Shown here: piece by piece, positions 1 to 5,169 of the stretch
Position numbering within the stretch: position 1 is the first letter of the stretch
Layout of the letters: every line of letters starts with the position of its first letter
Assembly: GCA_028289505.1 (NCBI GenBank)
Contig: JANQPK010000317.1
Coordinates: forward strand, 1-5,169
Reading direction: 5' to 3'
DNA length: 5,169 nucleotides
From: Cyclobacteriaceae bacterium
GTDB taxonomy: Bacteria > Bacteroidota > Bacteroidia > Cytophagales > Cyclobacteriaceae
Program-made: the position numbers and the translations under genes
Notes under the pieces: generated by a model
What the model saw: the letters and a program-made list of their open reading frames with translations, nothing else
What the model was told of the DNA's origin: nothing
The model's database searches: none

Positions 1-1
1 C

Positions 2-337
2 CTGTCCAAACTATATCAGTACGGTAAATATGCCTACATTGGAGGAGCTTTTGGTAAAGGCCTACACAACATCCTAGAACCTGCTGCCTTTGGGTTGCCT
101 TTGTTTTTCGGCAATGTCAACTATCAGAAATTTATTGAGGCCGAAGCTTTGGTTGATACCAGCGGCGCTTTTGCCATTGGAAATAGTAAGGAATTATACC
201 AGGGTTATAGCAAATTGGAAAATGATGAGAACAGCTACCAAAGCGCTAGTCGAGCCTGCGCTGACTATATCCAGAAAAATACCGGTGCTACCGAGATTAT
301 ACTAGAATATGTGCATCATGAACTCCAGTTAGGATGA
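2..337 (+). CDS. waaA: 3-deoxy-D-manno-octulosonic acid (Kdo) transferase, C-terminal part (5' end outside window)
   Basis: The reading frame is open from the left edge and gives the last 111 residues of a protein that is normally about 400-430 residues long. WaaA/KdtA is a membrane-associated GT-B enzyme (family GT30) that transfers Kdo from CMP-Kdo to lipid A precursors at the cytoplasmic face of the inner membrane. The visible part carries the family's C-terminal donor-site signature: a GGAFGKGLHNILEPAAFG block at visible residues 14-31, followed by GLPLFFG and a conserved asparagine-rich NVNYQKF stretch. These match the GG-x(5)-GGHNxLEP...GxPxxxGP...NF pattern of known WaaA proteins. The ORF has an internal ATG at 95, but homology clearly continues upstream of it, so that ATG is not the start. 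The TGA stop overlaps the rsgA start codon (ATGA), which implies co-transcription. The family call is firm; whether it adds one or more Kdo residues cannot be told. Confidence 0.93.
   Translation: MSKLYQYGKYAYIGGAFGKGLHNILEPAAFGLPLFFGNVNYQKFIEAEALVDTSGAFAIGNSKELYQGYSKLENDENSYQSASRACADYIQKNTGATEIILEYVHHELQLG
334..337 (+). other. ATGA stop/start overlap of waaA and rsgA
   Basis: The rsgA ATG (334-336) and the waaA TGA (335-337) share bases. This is the common arrangement for translational re-initiation. The preceding bases end in TTAGG with no spacer, so no properly spaced Shine-Dalgarno sequence is present. Coupling is inferred from the arrangement. Confidence 0.85.
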
Positions 338-1251
338 AGGGTACGGTGGTAAAAACGACCGGCTCCTGGTATGAAGTGAGGGATGATAGCGGCTGTCTTT
401 ATCGCTGCAGGTTAAAGGGCAAATTCAAAGCCCAGGATTTAAAAGTAACCAATCCTATTGCGGTGGGTGACCGGGTAATAGTAGAAGTTGGCGATCATCA
501 GCATACCCACATAATTAACGAAATCCTGCCCAGGGAGAACTATCTAATCAGGGCTTCGGTAAAACATCCTGAAATTGGACATATTTTGGCTTCAAATATT
601 GATCAGGCAATCATCATTGCTACCTTGCGCAAACCCAAAACCAGCTTAGGTTTTATCGATCGGTATCTGGTGTCCGCAGAGACGTTTCGCATTCCATCAT
701 TGATAGTTTTCAACAAGGTTGATCAATACAAGAAGTCTCAGTTGAAAGAGTTGGATGATATACAGGAAACCTATGAAAACATTGGGTACCGTACACTAGC
801 CACTTCATTCACCGAGCATATTGGGATTGATAACTTAAGAAGTCAGTTGAACGGCAAAACCTCCTTACTTTCAGGTCACTCCGGAGTAGGTAAATCTACG
901 CTGTTGAATTTGCTTATTCCTGAAGCTGATCAAAAGGTAAACCCTATCTCTGGGTTTTCGTCAAAGGGTGTGCATAGTACCACTTTTGCTGAGATGTTCA
1001 CTTTAAATAGAGACTCCTTCATTATAGACACACCGGGTATTAAGGAGTTGGGACTTATGGAAATAGGGCAAGAGGAACTGAGTCATTACTTTCCCGAAAT
1101 GAGGGCTTTATTAGGCAACTGCAAGTACCACAATTGTACCCATACCCATGAACCCGGATGTGCTATTATCGCCCAAATCAACCGCACTATACCAGAATCC
1201 AGATATCTCAGTTACCTGAGCATGCTCGAAAATGAAGACAACCGACGCTAG
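334..1251 (+). CDS. rsgA: Ribosome small subunit-dependent GTPase A (RsgA/YjeQ)
   Basis: This is a complete 305-residue protein of usual family length. RsgA is a cytoplasmic GTPase that binds late 30S precursors near the decoding centre and couples GTP hydrolysis to release of assembly factors. The domain order is an N-terminal OB fold (about residues 1-65), a circularly permuted GTPase domain, and a C-terminal zinc finger. The permutation is visible because G4 (NKVD, 127-130) and a G5-like ATS (156-158) come before G1/P-loop GHSGVGKST (181-189), G2 HSTT (214-217) and G3 DTPG (232-235). The zinc site is C263-x4-C268-x-H270-x5-C276, exactly the family pattern, ending in EPGCA. The ATG at 334 overlaps the waaA stop; only an AGG directly abutting the ATG resembles a ribosome site, so translation probably depends on coupling to waaA. 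The 3' end overlaps the convergent glycosyltransferase gene by four bases. All catalytic motifs are intact. Confidence 0.97.
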   Translation: MKGTVVKTTGSWYEVRDDSGCLYRCRLKGKFKAQDLKVTNPIAVGDRVIVEVGDHQHTHIINEILPRENYLIRASVKHPEIGHILASNIDQAIIIATLRKPKTSLGFIDRYLVSAETFRIPSLIVFNKVDQYKKSQLKELDDIQETYENIGYRTLATSFTEHIGIDNLRSQLNGKTSLLSGHSGVGKSTLLNLLIPEADQKVNPISGFSSKGVHSTTFAEMFTLNRDSFIIDTPGIKELGLMEIGQEELSHYFPEMRALLGNCKYHNCTHTHEPGCAIIAQINRTIPESRYLSYLSMLENEDNRR

Positions 1252-1254
1252 CGT
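1245..1254. other. 10-base perfect palindrome holding both stop codons of two convergent genes
   Basis: The sequence ACGCTAGCGT is its own reverse complement. Its central CTAG (1248-1251) supplies the TAG stop of rsgA on the + strand and the TAG stop of the GT2 gene on the - strand. Both genes therefore end with the codons CGC TAG. There is no intergenic space and no T-rich tract on either side, so it does not look like an intrinsic terminator. Whether the palindrome has a function beyond coding is unknown. Confidence 0.8.
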
Positions 1255-2183
1255 GCTCTACCCAAGAATCGAGTGAGGAAAGAGAAGTCCCAGCCCAGTG
1301 ATATCAGCAGGGACCATACCGGAAGCAACAGTGATTCAGGTTTAACTTCGCACAACAATTCATATAACCCCTTAGCGGGTTCATAATTGTTGCTGATTAT
1401 GGCCTGACGCAATTCATATTTAAGACGAACTGCCAGGCTTTCTAATTCTTCTGGTGAACGGCAAAGTTCAAATGCCTTTTCACAAACTCGAAGAGTGGAA
1501 TCCAGCATTTTGCTATTGGGAAGATATTGAAATTTGGACATGGATAAACTGTGGACTCGTTTTTTCACCAACAATCTATCAGTAAAGCAATATTGGAAAT
1601 CACGCGCTGAACGTACCCAAAAATCGAAATCTTCGTAGTACAAGCTCTCATCATATCCCCCAAGAACATTCAGTACCTGTCGATCTACCATCATGGTTGG
1701 AGTACAGATAAAATATCGCTCTAATATGTCTGTGAAGATATTCCCGCTGGCTACCTTATCCAACAACTGGCCTGAGGAATCCCTGTTATAGTGTGTACCC
1801 ATTACGGACCCCTGGCGGTCTATATAGTATGCATCGCAGAAATCAACCCCAGCACCACTGCTCTGAAGGCTGTTCACACCTTCCTCCACCCTGCTGGGCA
1901 TCAATATGTCATCTCCAGACAAATCGATGATATAGCGCCCATTTGATTCTGAGAACCCACGATTGAATGCCTTGCAGTATCCAATTGATTCCGCGATCAG
2001 GATACTCTTGCAATCTGCTGACACCGCTTTAATCAGCTGCTGGGTTTGATCTTTACTACCATCATCAATTATCAGAAGTTCGATGTTTGGGTAGGTTTGG
2101 TTTAATGCAGAGTCAATAGCATCCTGCACAAAATCACCTTGGTTGTGACTGACAATAATGATGGAAACCAACGGCTGTTTCAT
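1248..2183 (-). CDS. Family 2 glycosyltransferase (GT-A fold)
   Basis: This is a complete 311-residue protein, most likely a cytoplasmic, inverting sugar transferase acting from a nucleotide-sugar donor on a lipid-linked glycan. The GT2 catalytic domain starts at once: VSIIIVSHNQGDFVQDAI (6-23) is the first strand and helix, IDDGSKD (39-45) is the nucleotide-binding acidic motif, and SGDD (89-92) is the DxD-equivalent metal site. YYEDFDFWVR (182-191) corresponds to the ED motif with the probable catalytic base, E184 or D185. Residues 225-280 look helical. Residues 283-308 are hydrophobic with tryptophans and end in basic residues (RFLGRAR), which suggests peripheral membrane attachment rather than a clear transmembrane segment. 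The ATG overlaps the stop of the preceding gene (ATGA), so it is the last gene visible in the - strand operon. Family assignment is firm; the sugar and linkage are not predictable. Confidence 0.93.
   Translation of the reverse strand: MKQPLVSIIIVSHNQGDFVQDAIDSALNQTYPNIELLIIDDGSKDQTQQLIKAVSADCKSILIAESIGYCKAFNRGFSESNGRYIIDLSGDDILMPSRVEEGVNSLQSSGAGVDFCDAYYIDRQGSVMGTHYNRDSSGQLLDKVASGNIFTDILERYFICTPTMMVDRQVLNVLGGYDESLYYEDFDFWVRSARDFQYCFTDRLLVKKRVHSLSMSKFQYLPNSKMLDSTLRVCEKAFELCRSPEELESLAVRLKYELRQAIISNNYEPAKGLYELLCEVKPESLLLPVWSLLISLGWDFSFLTRFLGRAR
2180..2183 (-). other. ATGA stop/start overlap between GT61-like and GT2 genes
   Basis: On the - strand, the TGA of the GT61-like gene (2182-2180) and the ATG of the GT2 gene (2183-2181) overlap. 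Upstream of the ATG is GGCAGAGTC, which is purine-rich but only weakly Shine-Dalgarno-like. Translational coupling is the likely reason for the arrangement. Confidence 0.85.
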
Positions 2184-3406
2184 GACTCTGCCAGGGTATG
2201 CTTGTACAAATAATCAAAATCCTTGATCATCGAGATAGCGTGTGCTGCAATTAGCTTAGCTGAAGTTAATAAATCAAGGTGGCGGCCCAGGAATGTCTGA
2301 AACCGTGCTGGGTGTTTCATTAATATGTCTTCAGTAATAAAAGGTAGCTTTGATTTCGGTATTAGTTCAATAAACCCAGCTGCTAACGCAGTTGGAATTA
2401 ACATATTTGAACCATGAACCCCAATAACCAATTGACTTTGCTGGTAGGTGCTGCACCATTCAATCTCGGTCTTTGGATCTGGTCGATTTTGCCTCAAATC
2501 GTTGAAATATTCAGGGAATATACCATAGGTCCCTAATCCGGTAACCTTAAACTTAGCATTAGGTATTTGCTCAAGTACCAAATCAGCCACTTGTTTGATC
2601 TTCTGCAATTGCTTTCTTGCCAACCATTGATTAATCCAGGCCTGGGAATACTTGATAGCAATTAGGTTGAGCCACTCTCCAATAGTGGAACTCAGCCAGA
2701 ACCTGTCCTGCCTCCAGATAAAAGTGATACAAACTTGTTGCTTACTGAAACTTACCAAATCAAATTTATCAATCCTCAGAAACGGCTTTAGGTCAAATTT
2801 ACCATGATCTATATGAGTGGATGCAGGCAAAATGTGCATGGAGTCATATTGATTGGTCATTTCCCTAATAAAATCATCTAATTGGGGTATCGGTAGTCCC
2901 AATAGATCTATTTCAATATCTACACTCCAAACCTCTGCCACAAAATCCGGAACCAGCCATTGACAATTAGCAGGTATAAGCACAATTATTCCCTGGGAAT
3001 CTTCCAAATCCTGGTAATAAATAGCGTTAAATAGCTTCCATAAAATGTGGCCATAACATGGATCCAGGCAATTTAGAAGCAGTACATCGGATATGGTTTG
3101 TCTTACCATTCTTTCCACCGAAGCAGTAGTATTTGAACCAGTTCTTATGGCTGTTATTAATGGTTCTGCCAACCACTTTTTGGATTTTTGGGGATACCTA
3201 CTACTGCTTTGATCATCGAATGATATGGGGAAATCCACACCATGACCAACGGGCCAGTTATGATAGTACTTGATACCACAATTGGTACAACGTCCTATTC
3301 CCAAAAGGTGTAATCCAGTGAACTGCCAGGTTCCGAAACCTTCATTATCCGACTTACAGCTAGGACAGGTACTTGGTGGACTTTTGTAAGGCTTCAGGGA
3401 CCACAT
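2180..3406 (-). CDS. Probable glycosyltransferase: N-terminal zinc ribbon joined to a GT61/DUF563-like domain
   Basis: This is a 408-residue protein without a signal peptide or transmembrane segment. The N-terminus holds two CxxC knuckles, C14-P-S-C17 and C40-T-N-C43, spaced like a zinc ribbon. The body resembles the GT61 (DUF563) GT-B-like family. LDPCYGHILWKLFNAI (114-129) matches the region where members have a conserved D/N...H-W/L patch before the first helix. The C-terminal VIGVHGSNMLIPTALAAGFIELIP block (327-350) matches the family's VxGxHGAxLxNxxF...xxxEL signature, with serine in place of the usual alanine after HG. Between them, residues 225-240 form a strand followed by arginines (R232, R235) that could contact the donor phosphate. 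The ATG at 3406 follows the preceding stop by 13 bases, without a clear ribosome site. I infer a sugar transferase from the motif and neighbours. The exact family is not certain, and the zinc ribbon is unusual for GT61. Confidence 0.62.
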   Translation of the reverse strand: MWSLKPYKSPPSTCPSCKSDNEGFGTWQFTGLHLLGIGRCTNCGIKYYHNWPVGHGVDFPISFDDQSSSRYPQKSKKWLAEPLITAIRTGSNTTASVERMVRQTISDVLLLNCLDPCYGHILWKLFNAIYYQDLEDSQGIIVLIPANCQWLVPDFVAEVWSVDIEIDLLGLPIPQLDDFIREMTNQYDSMHILPASTHIDHGKFDLKPFLRIDKFDLVSFSKQQVCITFIWRQDRFWLSSTIGEWLNLIAIKYSQAWINQWLARKQLQKIKQVADLVLEQIPNAKFKVTGLGTYGIFPEYFNDLRQNRPDPKTEIEWCSTYQQSQLVIGVHGSNMLIPTALAAGFIELIPKSKLPFITEDILMKHPARFQTFLGRHLDLLTSAKLIAAHAISMIKDFDYLYKHTLAES

Positions 3407-3419
3407 GATCGAATTTAAG

Positions 3420-4340
3420 TCACATTCTTCGGATCCCCCAATGATCCAAAGTGTAAAGTAATTCAGTCTTTAAGCGTTTTGACAACGATTCCTTAGTCTC
3501 CAGCAGGTTGTATTTTAGTTCAGGATTTAACAATAATGAAGCATAGCTTACATTACTGTGTACCAGAATCGCTTTATCACAACCTGCTAGTGCATAGCAA
3601 TCAGCGAGAACCTCTAACCCTAAACGGTACCGATCCTGTATACTTAGATCAGTATGAATCGCTTGGTTACCTTCAGCACGGATGGCCGATTGAAACACCA
3701 AACGATCACCGAATTCATCCTGCAGTGATTCCAATAATGCTTGCTCATCGGTAGCTACAAATATCTTCTGGTAGCTTTTTAAGTGCGCCTTTAAGATTGT
3801 CCGGTATCTATCAAAGGGTACTTTGGGAACCTCATCCGGGTGGTCCGTTCCCCGAATATGTACCCCCAGGGTTCGGAATTCCTTAAATAAAGAAAGCAAG
3901 TTTTCAATATAAGACTTGACTTGGTTATTGAGCATCAAATTTTTGACTACTGATTGATGCACTTTCCTAAGATGATTTCGCTTCCAGATCCTTAAGGGGT
4001 AGTTTTCAAATTGCTCATTGGGTATTATTCTACCTTCCGGTTTGTTACCCTGTTCGTAATAGTAATTCCAAAAGTTGAGCTCCCCTTGGTACTGTGCAGG
4101 ATCGGAATACATATAAGGTTTATCCCCAAAATCAATGTAGCTGGTAGTATCAAGTTTTTTTGCAAAGTATATGCCATACACCGCTTGAAGCCAAAGAGAA
4201 AAAAAGCCCCGTCGGCAATCAATTCCGAATTGACTACAATCACAATGGGTGCCATTGCAACGCACGGTGTAAACAACATCCTTTTGAGTCAATAGACGCT
4301 TGCGAGCCTCCGATATAACGTTTTTCTTTTGATTACTCAA
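3420..4340 (-). CDS. Fucosyltransferase-like glycosyltransferase (HxRxTD family, GT23/NodZ/O-FucT-like)
   Basis: This is a 306-residue protein with the three C-terminal motif regions shared by alpha-1,6-fucosyltransferases (FUT8, NodZ), alpha-1,2-fucosyltransferases and protein O-fucosyltransferases. Motif I is LGVHIRGTDH (158-167), whose arginine R163 binds the GDP-sugar phosphates. Motif II is KIFVATDEQ (192-200). Motif III is LADCYALAGCDKAILVHSNVS (245-265). NFWNYYYEQ (89-97) resembles the N-x-WE-x-YFE patch in the N-terminal Rossmann half. GDP-fucose is therefore the likeliest donor, but another GDP-sugar is possible. The first 45 residues contain an unusual cysteine set: C28, C33, C35, C42. 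The start codon is TTG at 4340-4338, overlapping the preceding stop. An in-frame TAA lies five codons upstream and there is no ATG before residue 77, so a non-ATG start is forced. ATT four codons after the stop-side limit, TTG at residue 17 or GTG at residue 26 are alternatives. Confidence 0.8.
   Translation of the reverse strand: MSNQKKNVISEARKRLLTQKDVVYTVRCNGTHCDCSQFGIDCRRGFFSLWLQAVYGIYFAKKLDTTSYIDFGDKPYMYSDPAQYQGELNFWNYYYEQGNKPEGRIIPNEQFENYPLRIWKRNHLRKVHQSVVKNLMLNNQVKSYIENLLSLFKEFRTLGVHIRGTDHPDEVPKVPFDRYRTILKAHLKSYQKIFVATDEQALLESLQDEFGDRLVFQSAIRAEGNQAIHTDLSIQDRYRLGLEVLADCYALAGCDKAILVHSNVSYASLLLNPELKYNLLETKESLSKRLKTELLYTLDHWGIRRM
4337..4340 (-). promoter_or_regulatory. TTGA stop/start overlap that fixes a TTG start
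   Basis: On the - strand, TTG (4340-4338) opens the fucosyltransferase-like gene and TGA (4339-4337) closes the acyltransferase-like gene. It mirrors the ATGA junctions at the other overlaps in this window. A GAG triplet lies five bases upstream of TTG and is the only ribosome-site hint. Re-initiation by terminating ribosomes is the probable mode, which fits a weak start codon. Confidence 0.65.
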
Positions 4341-5169
4341 TTGCTCAATGTTTTAGTATACAATGTTTTCTGGGTGGGAATCCCTCCCAGATGGCTTTTG
4401 AATTTTAACAGTCCAGCAATTGGTTGATCGTTTAATTCTGAAGTACCCAAGTCAATAATATTGATGCCTTGGTTCCTGGCATAACCATATAATTCGGAAG
4501 TCAGGAAAACCATGGGACTCTGTTTGTCAAAATCACAGTGGTGAGCAGGATAAAACTGATACCAGCAATTGGGGTTAACTTTGATAATGATGGAGGCGGC
4601 AGCCATCCTAGTACCAGAAAAAACTGTACATATTAAAAAATTGTCGCTGGACCTGTTAAAAACACCTGCCAATCGTTCATAGGATAACGATAATTCCTGA
4701 TGTTTTTGTATTCGGCAATCAAGAATAAAGTCATAAACTATACGCAGTTGATCATGTGGTTGGATTCGGAACTCGAAGTCGACAGATTTTGCAAGTTTTC
4801 GTTGCTCCATTTTGTGAATTTTCTGGCTGAATAGCCTATTATCTACTACCAAATGATGGTTGATTGTACCTCGACCGGAAAATCCAGCTTCATTCAATAC
4901 CTCTTCCCATACCGGTGGAACCCCATAACAAGGTGAAGGATGATAAATTGATATTTTCTCTATCTGCCGTTCTTCCAGGTCTTCAAAAACACTAGCAAGG
5001 AAGTAACCTGCCACCTCTTTACTCAACGAGCCACTGATAATGGACCCAAATGGTGCGTATCGCTGACTTACAGCATGCTTACCGTTAACATCAAAATGAA
5101 TAGCTGCCAGGATGTTGCTTCTTTCAGGTACAGTTAAGAAATATGAATAGGTCGGAAGCTGGGGTTGAC
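4337..5169 (-). CDS. FemAB/GNAT-like acyltransferase, 5' end outside window
   Basis: The frame is open to the right edge and gives 276 C-terminal residues. A TTG at 5026 is not the start: 47 further in-frame residues lie before it, including YFLTVPER and a QRYAPFGSI stretch (visible residues 35-43) typical of the N-terminal GNAT unit of FemAB-like proteins. The second GNAT-like unit includes a strand around FLICTVFSGTRMAAASIIIK and WYQFYPAHH. The end has the family's IDLGTS...AGLLKFKSHLGG signature, the region that binds the acyl-carrier group and closes the fold. Relatives transfer amino acids from aminoacyl-tRNA or acyl groups from acyl-CoA. In glycan clusters they are thought to acylate an amino sugar or sugar hydroxyl. 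It is the most upstream visible gene of the operon and overlaps the next gene by four bases. The FemAB-like fold is likely; donor and acceptor are unknown. Confidence 0.72.
   Translation of the reverse strand, partial: QPQLPTYSYFLTVPERSNILAAIHFDVNGKHAVSQRYAPFGSIISGSLSKEVAGYFLASVFEDLEERQIEKISIYHPSPCYGVPPVWEEVLNEAGFSGRGTINHHLVVDNRLFSQKIHKMEQRKLAKSVDFEFRIQPHDQLRIVYDFILDCRIQKHQELSLSYERLAGVFNRSSDNFLICTVFSGTRMAAASIIIKVNPNCWYQFYPAHHCDFDKQSPMVFLTSELYGYARNQGINIIDLGTSELNDQPIAGLLKFKSHLGGIPTQKTLYTKTLSN

Noticed and set aside
90..305. 71-codon + strand ORF overlapping waaA in another frame
   Set aside because: The waaA frame shows strong family motifs across the same bases, so this is a shadow.
1287..1314. 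Inverted repeat GTCCC ... GGGAC near the end of the GT2 gene as a possible terminator
   Set aside because: The stem is only five pairs with an 18-base loop and no following T-tract in either direction, so it is within chance for coding DNA.
3407..3419. 13-base gap upstream of the GT61-like gene as a possible promoter or ribosome site
   Set aside because: It is too short for a promoter and contains neither a Shine-Dalgarno-like sequence nor a Bacteroidota-type TAnnTTTG element.
3536..3754. 72-codon + strand ORF opposite the motif III region
   Set aside because: Short antisense frame covering the conserved coding region of the - strand gene; no independent signal.
4025..4279. 84-codon - strand ORF in another frame of the fucosyltransferase-like gene
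   Set aside because: It has hydrophobic runs that could pass for a small membrane protein, but it is out of frame within a motif-bearing gene and looks like a composition shadow.
4011..4295. 94-codon + strand ORF antisense to the fucosyltransferase-like gene
   Set aside because: It lies wholly inside a gene with clear family motifs, its translation has no recognisable domain, and no ribosome site precedes it.

Overview
The window is fully coding, with no intergenic stretch longer than 13 bases. It looks like a chromosomal segment from a Gram-negative bacterium, most likely a Bacteroidota member (Cytophagales- or Flavobacteriales-like). Three things suggest this: the Kdo transferase C-terminus has the style of that phylum, Shine-Dalgarno sequences are weak or absent, and base composition is moderately AT-rich. 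The lineage is an inference from protein style; no rRNA or other marker is present.

Layout. On the + strand are the last 111 codons of a 3-deoxy-D-manno-octulosonate (Kdo) transferase gene (waaA/kdtA, cut by the left edge). It overlaps by 4 bases a complete rsgA, the circularly permuted GTPase of 30S ribosome maturation. On the - strand, converging on rsgA, is a four-gene block read from right to left. It encodes a FemAB/GNAT-like acyltransferase (5' end cut by the right edge), a fucosyltransferase-like protein with an HxRxTD motif, a zinc-ribbon protein with a GT61/DUF563-like C-terminal half, and a family 2 glycosyltransferase. Spacings inside this block are a 4-base overlap (TTGA), a 13-base gap and a 4-base overlap (ATGA), so it is almost certainly one transcript with translational coupling. 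Its promoter lies beyond the right edge.

The two transcription units meet at a 4-base overlap of stop codons: a single CTAG supplies TAG to both rsgA and the GT2 gene, inside a 10-base perfect palindrome.

How the genes fit together. The three glycosyltransferase-like proteins and one acyltransferase-like protein look like part of a surface polysaccharide locus (O-antigen, outer core, capsule or a glycoprotein glycan). WaaA, next door, installs the Kdo of the LPS inner core. Donor and acceptor sugars cannot be read from the sequence. The least ordinary parts are the zinc ribbon fused to a GT61-like domain and the four-cysteine N-terminus of the fucosyltransferase-like protein. I see no mobile element, CRISPR array, tRNA, rRNA, riboswitch or convincing terminator.
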